64,000 bases of DNA from Nocardia sp. NBC_00416 (GTDB lineage Bacteria > Actinomycetota > Actinomycetes > Mycobacteriales > Mycobacteriaceae), in NCBI RefSeq assembly GCF_036032445.1, contig NZ_CP107932.1:5830501-5894500 (forward strand), written 5' to 3'. Below, in pieces: positions 1 through 9,238 of this stretch. The notes below the pieces were generated by a model that searched no databases, was not told the DNA's origin, and was given only the letters and a program-made list of their open reading frames with translations. A program made the position numbers and the translations under genes. How positions within the stretch are numbered: position 1 is the first letter of the stretch; every line of letters starts with the position of its first letter.

Positions 1-837
1 GGCGGCCAGACCGATTTCGCCGGCAGCGACTCCCCGCTCAGCGAGAAGAAGGGCGAGCCCGCCGCGGCCGCGCAGCGCTGCGCTTCGCCCGCGTGGAATC
101 TGCCGACCGTCTTCGGCCCGATCGCCATCACCTACAACATCGACGGCGTCACCGATCTCGCGCTCGACGGCCCGACCCTGGCGAAGATCTTCAACGGCAG
201 CATCAAGACTTGGGACGCTCCCGAGATCAAGGCGCTCAACGAGGGCAAGCAGCTGCCCGCTGAGCCGATCAAGGTCGTCTACCGGTCCGACGAGTCCGGT
301 ACCACCGACAACTTCCAGCTCTACCTGGACGCCGCTTCCGAAGGCGCCTGGGGCAAGGGCGCCGGCAAGGTCTTCAACGGCGGCGTCGGCGAGGGCACTC
401 AGGGCAACGAGGGCACCTCGGCCGCGGTGAAGAGCACCAAGAACTCCATCTCCTACAACGAGTGGTCGTTCGCCAAATCGCAGAACCTGTCGGTGACCCG
501 GATCGTCACCTCCGCCGGACCCGCTCCGGTCGAGCTGACCTCCGCGACCGCCGCCAAGGCGATCAACGGTGTGAAGATCAAGGGCGAGGGCAACGACCTG
601 GTGCTCGACACCTCGTCGTTCTACAAGCCGACCGAAACCGGCGCCTACCCGATCATCCTGCCGACCTATGAGATCGTGTGCTCGAAGTACGCCGACGGGG
701 CGACCGCGACCGCTGTCAAGGCATTCCTGACCTCCGCCGTCACCAACGGCCAGGACGGTCTGGCGGACAACGGTTACGTGCCGATCCCGGAGGAGTTCAA
801 GACCAAGCTGACCACGGCGATCAACGCCATCTCCTGA
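1..837 (+). CDS. pstS: PstS phosphate-binding protein, 3' part
   Basis: This is the C-terminal 278 residues of the periplasmic/lipoprotein phosphate receptor of the Pst ABC transporter. The reading frame is open from base 1 to TGA at 835-837, so the start and signal peptide lie outside the window. Family hallmarks visible are a central FGPIAITYNI segment, a hinge with KIFNGSIKTW, and the phosphate-contacting stretch RSDESGTTDNF, typical of PstS. The C-terminal part has the usual YEIVCSKY and ADNGYVPIP blocks. It lies 10 bp before pstC on the same strand, so it heads the pstSCAB operon. A PHO-type promoter, if any, would be upstream of the window. Identification is firm; only the full length is unknown. 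Confidence 0.96.
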   Translation, partial: GGQTDFAGSDSPLSEKKGEPAAAAQRCASPAWNLPTVFGPIAITYNIDGVTDLALDGPTLAKIFNGSIKTWDAPEIKALNEGKQLPAEPIKVVYRSDESGTTDNFQLYLDAASEGAWGKGAGKVFNGGVGEGTQGNEGTSAAVKSTKNSISYNEWSFAKSQNLSVTRIVTSAGPAPVELTSATAAKAINGVKIKGEGNDLVLDTSSFYKPTETGAYPIILPTYEIVCSKYADGATATAVKAFLTSAVTNGQDGLADNGYVPIPEEFKTKLTTAINAIS

Positions 838-847
838 TAGCGCGAAT

Positions 848-1897
848 ATGACAGTCAACCCAGAGGTAGCCGCCGCGGGCTCGTCAGCAGTGACGAGTCC
901 GCGGAAGGTCGGAGACACTGCACCCATGTCGAGCGACCCCGAGAAAGCGCCGTCGCGCAACAAGAGCGGCGGCAACAGCCAGCGAGCCGAACTGATCTTC
1001 AAATCGCTGGCGACCACCGCGGCTGCGATCATCGTGGCATCGATCGCGCTGATCGCACTGTTCCTGCTGATCCGTGCGGTGCCATCGCTGCGGGCTGACC
1101 AGGTGAACTTCTTCACCAGCGCGGAGTTCAACACCGGTGACGCGGACAATCTCCGCTTCGGTATCCGTGACCTGTTCATGGTGACGGTATTGAGCTCCGC
1201 GTTCGCGCTGGTCATCGCGGTGCCGATCGGCGTCGGTATCGCTTTGTTCCTCACCCGCTACGCACCCAAGCGGCTCGCCAAGCCGTTCTCCATGCTGACC
1301 GATCTGCTGGCCGCGGTGCCGTCGATCGTGTACGGCCTGTGGGGTCTGCTGGTGCTGGCGGAGTATCTGAAACCGTTCCAGGAGTTCCTCAACCAGAACC
1401 TGGGTTGGTTCTTCCTGTTCGCCGACGGCAATGTCTCCATCGGTGGCGGCGGCACGATCTTCACGGCCGGCGTGGTGCTGGCGGTGATGATCCTGCCGAT
1501 CATCACCTCGGTGTCGCGTGAGGTCTTCGCGCTGACCCCGCTGGCGCATATCGAGGCGGCTCAGGCGCTGGGCGCCACCAAATGGGAAGTCGTGCGGATG
1601 ACCGTCCTGCCCTATGGCCGCAGCGGTGTCATCGCCGGTTCGATGCTCGGTCTGGGCCGCGCGCTCGGTGAGACCATCGCGGTACTGCTCATCCTGAAGA
1701 TCTCGTCGAGCCCCGGCGCCTGGTCGCTGTTCGACGGTGGCTTCACCTTCGCGTCCAAGATCGCCTCGGCGGCGGCCGAGTTCAGCGCGCCACTGCCCAC
1801 GGGCGCATATATCGCGGCGGGCTTCGTGCTCTTCGCGCTGACCTTCGTCGTCAACGCGCTGGCCAGGCTCGCGGCGGGCGGAAAGGTGAACGGCTGA
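848..1897 (+). CDS. pstC: Phosphate ABC transporter permease PstC
   Basis: One of the two membrane permeases of the Pst phosphate importer, 349 residues. After a polar N-terminus (about 45 residues) a first membrane segment occupies about 50-75, and further segments follow. The EAA-type loop that contacts the ATPase is seen as IEAAQALGATKWEV. The ATG at 848 has no clear ribosome site; an in-frame ATG at 926 has GGAG 11 bases upstream and would give a 323-residue protein nearer the usual family length, so the true start may be 926. The stop codon overlaps the pstA start (TGATG), indicating translational coupling. Confidence 0.95.
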   Translation: MTVNPEVAAAGSSAVTSPRKVGDTAPMSSDPEKAPSRNKSGGNSQRAELIFKSLATTAAAIIVASIALIALFLLIRAVPSLRADQVNFFTSAEFNTGDADNLRFGIRDLFMVTVLSSAFALVIAVPIGVGIALFLTRYAPKRLAKPFSMLTDLLAAVPSIVYGLWGLLVLAEYLKPFQEFLNQNLGWFFLFADGNVSIGGGGTIFTAGVVLAVMILPIITSVSREVFALTPLAHIEAAQALGATKWEVVRMTVLPYGRSGVIAGSMLGLGRALGETIAVLLILKISSSPGAWSLFDGGFTFASKIASAAAEFSAPLPTGAYIAAGFVLFALTFVVNALARLAAGGKVNG

Positions 1898-2802
1898 TGA
1901 CCACCATGACCAGCCTCAACAAGCCGGTCAAGGCACCGACCTTCCGGAACGTGAGTACCGCCCGCCGGATCAAGAACAACCTCGCGACCGTGGTGTTCGC
2001 GCTGTGCTTCCTCATCGCTCTCATCCCGCTGACCTGGGTGCTCTGGATGGTGGTCAGCAACGGTATCGGCATCATCCTGTCGGCCGAGTGGTGGCAGAAC
2101 TCGCAGAAGGGCGTCTTGCCCGATCAGACCGGTGGCGGTGTCTACCACGCCATCTACGGCACCGTCGTCCAGTCGGCGGTGGCCGCGGTCATCGCGGTAC
2201 CGCTCGGGATCATGGCCGCCGTGTATCTGATCGAATACGGCACCGGTCGCTTCGCCAAGGTCACGACCTTCATGGTCGATATCCTGGCCGGTGTTCCCTC
2301 GATCGTCGCGGCCCTGTTCATCTTCGCCCTGTGGATCGCGACCCTGGGATTCCCGCAGAGCTCGTTCGCGGTGGCCCTCGCCCTCGTGCTGCTGATGCTG
2401 CCGGTGGTCGTGCGCAATACCGAGGAGATGCTCAAACTCGTTCCGGACGAGCTACGCGAAGCCTCCTACGCCCTCGGCATCCCGAAGTGGAAGACGATCG
2501 TGCGGATCGTCATCCCGACCGCCCTGCCCGGCATGATCTCCGGGATCCTGCTCGCGCTGGCGCGAGTGATGGGCGAGACCGCGCCGGTGCTGGTGCTGGT
2601 CGGCTACAGCAAAGCGATCAACATGAACATCTTCGACGGCAATATGGCTTCGCTGCCGCTGCTGATCTTCCAGGAACTGAAGAGCGCCGAGGACGCGGGC
2701 CGGCAGCGCGTCTGGGGCGCGGCGCTGACGCTGATCCTGATGATCGCGGCGCTGTACCTGGCGGCGGCGGCTGTCAACAAGTTCCTCACGCGGAACCGAT
2801 AA
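1897..2802 (+). CDS. pstA: Phosphate ABC transporter permease PstA
   Basis: Second membrane permease of the Pst importer, 301 residues, with about six predicted membrane segments starting at residues 32-55. The EAA coupling loop reads REASYALGIPKWKT near residue 190, followed by the conserved GMISGILLALARVMGETAP block. It overlaps the end of pstC by one base pattern (TGATG) and is followed 19 bp later by pstB, so the three form one translation-coupled unit. PstA and PstC form the channel that PstB powers. Confidence 0.95.
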   Translation: MTTMTSLNKPVKAPTFRNVSTARRIKNNLATVVFALCFLIALIPLTWVLWMVVSNGIGIILSAEWWQNSQKGVLPDQTGGGVYHAIYGTVVQSAVAAVIAVPLGIMAAVYLIEYGTGRFAKVTTFMVDILAGVPSIVAALFIFALWIATLGFPQSSFAVALALVLLMLPVVVRNTEEMLKLVPDELREASYALGIPKWKTIVRIVIPTALPGMISGILLALARVMGETAPVLVLVGYSKAINMNIFDGNMASLPLLIFQELKSAEDAGRQRVWGAALTLILMIAALYLAAAAVNKFLTRNR

Positions 2803-2821
2803 GGGCGGAAACGGAAAACTG

Positions 2822-3598
2822 ATGGCCAAGCGCATCGACATCAAAGACCTGAACATCTTCTACGGCAAGTTCCACGCCGTCGCCGATGTCTCGCTCAACG
2901 TCTTGCCGCGCAGCGTGACCGCCTTCATCGGTCCGTCCGGCTGCGGTAAATCCACTGTGCTGCGGTCGCTGAACCGGATGCACGAGGTGACCCCCAACGC
3001 CAGCGTCTCGGGTGCGGTCATGCTCGACGGCGAGGACATCTACGCTTCCCAAGTAGATCCGGTCGGCGTGCGGCGCACCATCGGCATGGTGTTCCAGCGG
3101 CCGAACCCGTTCCCCACCATGTCCATTCGCGACAATGTGGTGGCCGGCCTGAAGCTGCAGGGGGTGCGCAACAAAGGGGAACTCGACGAGGTCGCCGAAC
3201 GCTCACTGCGGGGCGCGAACCTGTGGAACGAGGTGAAGGATCGCCTGGACAAACCCGGCGGCGGGCTCTCCGGCGGTCAGCAGCAGCGGCTGTGCATCGC
3301 CCGCGCCATCGCGGTCTCGCCGGACGTACTCCTGATGGACGAGCCCTGTTCGGCATTGGACCCGATTTCCACGCTGGCGATCGAAGATCTGATCACCGAA
3401 CTGAAGAAGGAGTACACGATCGTTATCGTCACCCACAATATGCAGCAGGCCGCGCGGGTGAGCGATAAGACCGGTTTCTTCAATCTGGAGGCCCAGGGAA
3501 AGCCGGGTAAATTGGTCGAGATCGACGATACGGAGAAGATCTTCTCCAACCCGGGCGAAAAGGCCACCGAGGATTACATCTCCGGTCGCTTCGGCTGA
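2822..3598 (+). CDS. pstB: Phosphate ABC transporter ATPase PstB
   Basis: ATPase of the Pst phosphate importer, 258 residues, the normal length. Walker A is GPSGCGKST near residue 38, the signature is LSGGQQQR near 143, Walker B with catalytic Glu is VLLMDEPCSALDP, and the switch His is in THNMQQA. It is the last gene of the pst operon and is closed by a strong intrinsic terminator at 3613-3650. In M. tuberculosis the gene at the matching position beside phoY2 is the PstB paralog PhoT (Rv0820), from memory; here the full pstSCAB set is present, so pstB is the appropriate name. Confidence 0.96.
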   Translation: MAKRIDIKDLNIFYGKFHAVADVSLNVLPRSVTAFIGPSGCGKSTVLRSLNRMHEVTPNASVSGAVMLDGEDIYASQVDPVGVRRTIGMVFQRPNPFPTMSIRDNVVAGLKLQGVRNKGELDEVAERSLRGANLWNEVKDRLDKPGGGLSGGQQQRLCIARAIAVSPDVLLMDEPCSALDPISTLAIEDLITELKKEYTIVIVTHNMQQAARVSDKTGFFNLEAQGKPGKLVEIDDTEKIFSNPGEKATEDYISGRFG

Positions 3599-3612
3599 TC
3601 GGGCGAAGATCC

Positions 3613-3650
3613 GAAAAGGCCCGCACGTTTCCGTGCGGGCCTTTTCTTTA
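3613..3650 (+). terminator. Intrinsic terminator of the pst operon
   Basis: A perfect 15-bp stem (3613-3627 with 3632-3646) with a TTTC loop follows pstB by 15 bases. The upper arm starts GAAAAGG and the lower arm ends CCTTTTC with a T-rich tail, so it can act in both directions, also serving phoU on the minus strand. Confidence 0.9.
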
Positions 3651-3723
3651 TCGAGAGACCGGCCGTTCCTACTGATTCCAGACGCTGTTCTCGAACCTCC
3701 GGTCGGGGCTCGAGCCACCGGAT

Positions 3724-4386
3724 TCAGGACTCGGTATCCTCGTCCGGCGGCAGCACGCCGGTGACCAGGAAGATCACCCGGCGGCCGATCTCCACCGCGT
3801 GATCGGCGAAACGTTCGTAATAGCGGCCCAGTAGCGTGATATCGACGGCCGCGGCGACCCCGTACTTCCATTCGCGGTCCATGAGCAGGGTGAACAGGTG
3901 ACGGTGCAGATCGTCCATCGCTTCGTCGTCCTGGTTCAGTTGCGCCGCGCGTTCGGGATCGCGGGTTTCGAGCACCTCCTTGGCGCCGCCGCCCATACTC
4001 ACCGCGATACGGCCCATCTCCGCGAAGTAGCCGTTGACGGCCTCGGGCAGCGTGTGGTTCGGATGCCGGCGCCGGGCAACCTTGGCCACGTGCAAGGCGA
4101 GGGTGCCCATCCGATTGACGTCGTTGACGATCTGGATCGCGCTCACCACCTGCCGGAGGTCGCCCGCGACCGGCGCCTGCAGCGCGAGCAGGGCGAACGA
4201 CTTCTCCTCGGCATCGGCGATCATCTCGGCGATCCGGTCACCCTCGCCGATGACCTGCTCGGCCAGGGTCAGGTCGGCCTGGAGCAGGGCTTGCGTGGCG
4301 CGATCCATGGCCGAACCGGCGATACCGGCCATCTCGCCCAACAGGTGGGCGAGATCGGCCATTTGCTCGTTGTAGATGACACGCAT
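3724..4386 (-). CDS. phoU: Phosphate-transport regulator PhoU/PhoY
   Basis: A 220-residue PhoU protein, normal length, made of two repeats of the three-helix PhoU domain (about 8-95 and 110-205). Metal-binding helix motifs typical of the family are visible, such as INDVNRMG in the first repeat and YYERFADHAVEIGRRV in the second (E/DxxxD type). PhoU proteins link the Pst transporter to the PhoR/PhoB-type sensor and keep the phosphate response off when phosphate is ample. It is convergent with pstB, and the order matches M. tuberculosis phoT-phoY2 (Rv0820-Rv0821c). No strong ribosome site precedes the ATG at 4386, so the start is less sure than the identity. Confidence 0.94.
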   Translation of the reverse strand: MRVIYNEQMADLAHLLGEMAGIAGSAMDRATQALLQADLTLAEQVIGEGDRIAEMIADAEEKSFALLALQAPVAGDLRQVVSAIQIVNDVNRMGTLALHVAKVARRRHPNHTLPEAVNGYFAEMGRIAVSMGGGAKEVLETRDPERAAQLNQDDEAMDDLHRHLFTLLMDREWKYGVAAAVDITLLGRYYERFADHAVEIGRRVIFLVTGVLPPDEDTES

Positions 4387-4465
4387 GAAACAGAAGACTA
4401 GTTCGATGTGCTGACTACGTCACCAACAGCGGGTGAAATGCATTCGTCGGCCGCGACGGCGACCT

Positions 4466-6919
4466 CTATGCGCAGCCGTCGTCCGCCGCGTTGACATGTT
4501 CCAGATCGGACGGCAGCTCCACCGGCGCGGAGCTGGTCGTCGAGATGTTGGTGATCGGGTCACCGACCGGTGTCGGCTCGTTGACGGTCTGCTGGTAGTT
4601 CTCGCCCAGGACCAGCTCGACGATAGTGCCCAGTTCCTCGTCCAGTTCCATGACGGCGCCGGGGATGGAGCTCGCTACCGTAGCGGCTTCGGCCTCGTGC
4701 CCGGTGGAGTAGCGAACCTTCGTTTCCGCGGAGGTGCCGTTGGTGTAGTTATCCGGTTTGTAGATCCCGAAACCGACGTTGGCCAGTTGGCTGGCCGTCT
4801 CGTTCGCCAGCCCGGAGATACCTGAACCATTGGAGACCAGCAGCGAAAGGGTGCTGGGATCGACCGCGGTGAGGGACGGCGGAACCGGGGGCGCCGAGGT
4901 CGGTGGCGGCGCGGGGGCGGTCTTCTCGCCGGGCAGCGGCTGATCATCGCGGATCGCGCGGAAGATGGCCTGGATATCCGCGGTCCGGGGGATCTCGTTG
5001 CCGTAGGAGGTGGTGCCCGCGGTCGGGACGGTCAGGAAAGTGACCGCACCGGAACGAAGGTCCTGCAACGATTTGCCCAGCATCAGGAGGTCGTTCGGAT
5101 CCACGTGGTCGACGAACGTCGCTTTGCTGAACGCCTGGATGAACCCGTTCAGTTTGCCCGGGTCCAGCAATATCCGCCCGGAGAGGGCGCCCCGCAGCAG
5201 CGACGCCAAGAACTTCTGCTGTCGGTTGATGCGGTCGTAGTCGCTGCGTTCTTCGCCGTAGACATGGCGAGCACGCACATAATTCAATGCGGTTGCGCCG
5301 TTGATCCGGTGCGTCCCCGCCTCCGGAAGAATGGTGCCCAGCATCTCGTCCTCCAGCGGGCCGGTGGCGCACACTTCCACGCCGCCCAGCTTTTCGACCA
5401 TTTGTTCGAATCCGGCGAAGTCGATACCGATGAAATGGTTGATCGTGCTTCCGGTGAGACGCTGGACCGTGGAGAGCAGGCACTGAGGTCCGCCCAGCGC
5501 GTACACGGCGTTGAGCTTGCCGCCCATGGCCGAGTCGTAGACCTCTTCGGTGTAGTCGCGTTTGTCGTTGTCCCAGCCGTGGCACTCCGGATGCGTCACG
5601 TCCAGGTCACGCGGGAACGACACGATCACCACGCGCTGGCGATTCTGCGGAATGTGCACCAGCATCGTGGTGTCCGCGCGGGCGCCCTCGGCATCTTCCA
5701 CGGTGCCCGCGCCGATCTCACCATTGGCGCCTGCTCGGGTATCGGCGCCGACGATCAAGTAGTTCTCGTCGCCCAGCTGGGCGTTCGCGTCGATGACATC
5801 GTCGTCGTTGTCGGAGAGCGCCGAGACCTGGGTGAAGCTGTTGTTGGTCGCACGCAGGTAGCTCCAACCACCACCGGTGATCAGCAGCGCGAGGACAGAG
5901 AAGAAGGCCACCGTGGCGCGGCTTGCGATCCGCAGCCGCCTGCTGCGCCGGCTCTCGGGGGTGTGCCGCCGTTTCGGCTTCCCGACCGTTTCCGGGGCGG
6001 CGGGCTCGGAGGTGGGCCAACCGCCGGTATCGGTCCGGCCGTTGATACGGGAGTCGTTCTCGTCGAGCGGGGCCAGTACATCGGTGACCGTCTCGGGGCG
6101 CTCCGCAGGCGCCGCTTTGCCGGCTTTGCTCCGCCGGGGTGTGCCCGATGGTTGCCGGGAACGTTTCGGCGCGGCTTCGCTACCCGGCCGGGGGCCGCCT
6201 CGGGTGGGGTCCGGCTGCTGCGGAACCGCGGTGGTCGGCTCGCCCGATTCCACCGGCGACGCCGCGGGACGCTGTCCAGTCGGTGGGCGTTTCGACGGAT
6301 CCGGTCCGGATTTCGGGGGCGGCGGCACCGCCGGCCGGCCGTCGGTCGCCGGACGGGCCGCGTTCGGGCCGGGCGGCAGCTCCCCGCCGGGACGGGGACG
6401 CGGTTCGGTGGGCCGGCCGGGTGGCCGCGCCGGGCCGGGCTGATCCGGACCGGGTCGCTGCGGGGGCGCGGGTTGCTGGTTCCGGGCGGCAGGGGGTTGC
6501 GGTGGTCGGTCGGGCCGCCGTGGGGCGGGACCGCCGGCCGGACGATCCGCCGGACCCGGCTGGGCCACGGGCGAGGATCCGGTGGGCGGGCGAGCCGACG
6601 CGGGCGCACCACCTCGTGCCGGGGGCGGGGTCGGGCGGTTCGGTCGCCCGGGGGGCGGGCCCTCTGGACCGGGCTGTTCCGGCCGGGGCCGATGTTCGGC
6701 GTTCGGCCTCGGTCCTGGAGCCGCCGGACGCGCGGGGCGTTCGGCAGGCGGTCCCGTGGGCGCGCCATGCCGGGGCGCGTCGCCCTCGCGTCGCCGGACG
6801 GTTCGTTCGCTGTCTCGTTCGCTGTCCACCCGGTCGACCAGATCCTGAACCGTCAGCGGTCCGGGATTGGCCGGCGGCTCCGGCTGCCGTGGCCGACGAG
6901 CCCCTCTCGAGCCTTCCAT
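4466..6919 (-). CDS. LytR-CpsA-Psr (LCP) family cell-wall ligase with long Pro-rich N-terminus
   Basis: LCP enzymes attach polyprenyl-linked glycopolymers (arabinogalactan in mycolata) to peptidoglycan on the outer face of the membrane. I chose the ATG at 6919 (817 residues) because GGGAGAG lies 8 bases upstream; the frame stays open back to 7126. Residues 1 to about 330 are Pro/Arg/Gly-rich and presumably cytoplasmic and disordered. A single membrane anchor follows near 340, then the LCP catalytic domain (about 385-640) with FPRDLDV and the Arg-rich IDFAGFEQMVEKLGGVEVC and YVRARHVYGEERSDYDRINRQ regions. A LytR_C domain lies near 690-775. The location next to phoU and dusB matches Rv0822c in M. 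tuberculosis (from memory). The length of the N-terminal tail is unusual. Confidence 0.9.
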   Translation of the reverse strand: MEGSRGARRPRQPEPPANPGPLTVQDLVDRVDSERDSERTVRRREGDAPRHGAPTGPPAERPARPAAPGPRPNAEHRPRPEQPGPEGPPPGRPNRPTPPPARGGAPASARPPTGSSPVAQPGPADRPAGGPAPRRPDRPPQPPAARNQQPAPPQRPGPDQPGPARPPGRPTEPRPRPGGELPPGPNAARPATDGRPAVPPPPKSGPDPSKRPPTGQRPAASPVESGEPTTAVPQQPDPTRGGPRPGSEAAPKRSRQPSGTPRRSKAGKAAPAERPETVTDVLAPLDENDSRINGRTDTGGWPTSEPAAPETVGKPKRRHTPESRRSRRLRIASRATVAFFSVLALLITGGGWSYLRATNNSFTQVSALSDNDDDVIDANAQLGDENYLIVGADTRAGANGEIGAGTVEDAEGARADTTMLVHIPQNRQRVVIVSFPRDLDVTHPECHGWDNDKRDYTEEVYDSAMGGKLNAVYALGGPQCLLSTVQRLTGSTINHFIGIDFAGFEQMVEKLGGVEVCATGPLEDEMLGTILPEAGTHRINGATALNYVRARHVYGEERSDYDRINRQQKFLASLLRGALSGRILLDPGKLNGFIQAFSKATFVDHVDPNDLLMLGKSLQDLRSGAVTFLTVPTAGTTSYGNEIPRTADIQAIFRAIRDDQPLPGEKTAPAPPPTSAPPVPPSLTAVDPSTLSLLVSNGSGISGLANETASQLANVGFGIYKPDNYTNGTSAETKVRYSTGHEAEAATVASSIPGAVMELDEELGTIVELVLGENYQQTVNEPTPVGDPITNISTTSSAPVELPSDLEHVNAADDGCA

Positions 6920-7218
6920 TTCGGGGGACTCTCCCGTGGGATTCCGCTCCCACGGTGCGCGACCTCCGGGCCGTGGTGAACGCCCGTGCCGATCGTCACC
7001 CACCAATGAACCTCGCTTTTCCGCAACTCGCTGCCGCCACAGCCGTGCTCGAAAGGCTGCGCGGGATTCCGCAATGATAACGATTTCGCCTCTGAGAGCC
7101 ACTCGGACATTACGAGCGGGCAGCAAACAGGATTAATGCTGGAAAGTTGCCCGAGGTCATGTTTCCATGCGGCGCGCGGCCGGTTCGGCTGCCGGAGGCG
7201 TCGGCGTGTCGACTCGGG

Positions 7219-8367
7219 TCAGCCGCCGCTGTGCATCACATCGGCGCCCGCCGGCACGGTCCGATCGCCGGGATCGTCCAGCCAGCCGTGCGGGAGCGCG
7301 ACCTTCCCGGGAGACCCCTGCCGGCCCCGCGGTCCTTCGGCGTCCTTGGGGAACGGGACGGTGGGATCGAGCTGCGCGACCAGGGTGTCGAGCTCGGCCA
7401 GCGTGGACACGGTGGCGAAACTGCGCCGCAGGTCGGCGCCGAGCGGGAACCCCATGAAGTACCAGGCCATATGTTTGCGCAGGTCCCGCATCCCCTTGTC
7501 CTCACCATGGTGTTCGGCGAGCAGCCCGGCGTGGCGTGCCAGGATCGCGCCGACTTCACCGAGCGTCGGCAGGGTCGGCGCGGGCTGTCCGCGCAGGGCG
7601 GCGCTCAGCTCGCCGAACAACCAGGGCCGGCCCAGGCAGCCGCGCCCCACCACAACCCCGTCGCACCCGGTCCGCGCCATCATCGCGACCGCGTCCGCGG
7701 CGCTGAAAATATCCCCGTTGCCCAGTACCGGAATGGTGGTGACGGCCTCTTTCAGACGCGCGATGGCGGACCAGTCGGCAGTACCGGAATAGCGCTGCGC
7801 GGCAGTGCGAGCATGCAGCGCGACGGCGGCGGCGCCCTCGCTCTCGGCGATGCGGCCGGTATCCAGATAGGTCTGGTGGTCGTCGTCGATCCCGATACGG
7901 AACTTCATGGTCACCGGCACACCCGCCGGCTCGGCGGCCCGCACCATTTCCCGGACGATCGCCGCGAACAGGTTCCGCTTGTACGGCAGGGCGGCCCCGC
8001 CGCCGAGCCGGGTCACCTTGGGGACCGGGCAGCCGAGATTCATATCGATGTGATCGGCCCAGCCCTCGCCGACGATGATCCGGACCGCCTCGCCCAGGGT
8101 CGCCGGGTCCACCCCGTACAACTGCATCGACCGGGGCGATTCACCCTCGTCGAACGACATCATGTGCAGCGTTTTCTCGTTGCGTTCCACCACCGCGCGG
8201 GCGGTGATCATCTCGCAGACGTAGATCGCGGTCGGGCTGCCGAACTCCCGGCAGAGCTTGCGGAAAGCCAGGTTGGTGATGCCTGCCATCGGGGCGAGGA
8301 CAACCGGCGGATCCACCGGGTAGGGGCCGATCCGCAAACGTGTCTCCTGCGCCAGCTGTGTTTGCAC
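7219..8367 (-). CDS. dusB: tRNA-dihydrouridine synthase DusB
   Basis: FMN enzyme that reduces specific uridines in the tRNA D-loop. The 382-residue protein has the family FMN-binding start LAPMAGITNLAFRKLC near residue 24. The catalytic Cys is in MNLGCPVPKVT near 113, KFRIGIDDDH follows, and the second phosphate-binding part is GNGDIFSAADAV and VVGRGCLGRPW. The start is GTG at 8367 with no strong ribosome site. Synteny LCP-dusB-desA matches Rv0822c-Rv0824c of M. tuberculosis (from memory). Length and motifs are normal for the NifR3/Smm1 type. Confidence 0.94.
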   Translation of the reverse strand: MQTQLAQETRLRIGPYPVDPPVVLAPMAGITNLAFRKLCREFGSPTAIYVCEMITARAVVERNEKTLHMMSFDEGESPRSMQLYGVDPATLGEAVRIIVGEGWADHIDMNLGCPVPKVTRLGGGAALPYKRNLFAAIVREMVRAAEPAGVPVTMKFRIGIDDDHQTYLDTGRIAESEGAAAVALHARTAAQRYSGTADWSAIARLKEAVTTIPVLGNGDIFSAADAVAMMARTGCDGVVVGRGCLGRPWLFGELSAALRGQPAPTLPTLGEVGAILARHAGLLAEHHGEDKGMRDLRKHMAWYFMGFPLGADLRRSFATVSTLAELDTLVAQLDPTVPFPKDAEGPRGRQGSPGKVALPHGWLDDPGDRTVPAGADVMHSGG

Positions 8368-8644
8368 AGTGTCCTATTTTCCCTGGAGCGTCCGGTCCGG
8401 TCACTGTCGGGTGCCTCACCGCCGCCGACTCATGGCGAGCACCCGGCCCCCGAGCCCATTTACCCGGGTCGTGAGTCGCCCGCACTGTGATCTGCGAAGC
8501 GTTGCGGGCAGGTGCCGGCCGGGCGCGGCGCGGACGGGCGTTAGCCTCGTGTCGCCGGACCCGCCGGCCGCCCGATTTCCGCTGGATACACCGCCCGGGC
8601 CCGCACCCCGGATCGGGAGCAATCGAAAAAGGACGCGATCACCT

Positions 8645-9238
8645 ATGGCCGAGCACACCGACGACACCGGAACCGACCCCGCCACCGAGAAACCGGCGGC
8701 GCCCGGCGGACGCCCCGGCACCGTATCGATCAGGGTGTCCAGCCTGGTCCGCGCCGTGCTCGTCGCGGTACTCGCGGTGGCGGCCGTGGTCTTCGCCGTC
8801 CTCTACTTCACCGCACGCGGCGAACTGGCCGAGAGAGATCAGCGCGCGGCCGACGACAGCCGTGCCGAACAGCTGGCCACCGACTACGCGGTAGGCGCCG
8901 CCACCGTGAACTTCAAGGATCTCGACGCCTGGATCACGGGCCTCAAGAAGAACACCAGCCCGCAGCTGGCGGGCAAATTCGATGAGACCGCGCCGAAACT
9001 GGAACAGATCCTGGTGCCGCTGCAGTGGACCTCGACCGCCCAGCCGATCACGGCGAAGCTCATGTCCGAGCAGGACGGCATCTACAAAGTGAACGTGTTC
9101 GTCGACGTGACCTCGACCAACGCGCAGAATCCGGCCGGCACGCAGACGACGGTCACCTACACCGTGACCGTCGACGAGAACTCCGGCTGGCAGATCACGG
9201 ATGTAGGCGGAGTCGACGGCGCCCTACCGATGAAGTGA
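8645..9238 (+). CDS. Mce-associated membrane protein
   Basis: A 197-residue protein with a short acidic/Pro-rich cytosolic head, one membrane helix near residues 32-55, and an outer domain of about 140 residues. The layout and motifs (FTARGELAERD after the helix, DYAVGAATVNFKDLDAW, and a C-terminal VTYTVTVDENSGWQITDVGG) match the Mce-associated membrane (MAM) proteins that accompany Mce lipid transporters in mycolata. No mce genes are nearby, so this is an orphan copy, as is common. The ATG at 8645 is preceded by AAAAGGA about 10 bases upstream. The open frame continues upstream but looks non-coding there. The TGA stop is the first base triplet of a dispersed repeat element. Confidence 0.8.
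   Translation: MAEHTDDTGTDPATEKPAAPGGRPGTVSIRVSSLVRAVLVAVLAVAAVVFAVLYFTARGELAERDQRAADDSRAEQLATDYAVGAATVNFKDLDAWITGLKKNTSPQLAGKFDETAPKLEQILVPLQWTSTAQPITAKLMSEQDGIYKVNVFVDVTSTNAQNPAGTQTTVTYTVTVDENSGWQITDVGGVDGALPMK

Noticed and set aside
5105..6979. 624-codon plus-strand open frame
   Set aside because: Antiparallel to the LCP gene in a Pro/Arg-rich high-GC stretch; composition is His/Arg/Gly-rich without any motif. It is a shadow frame.
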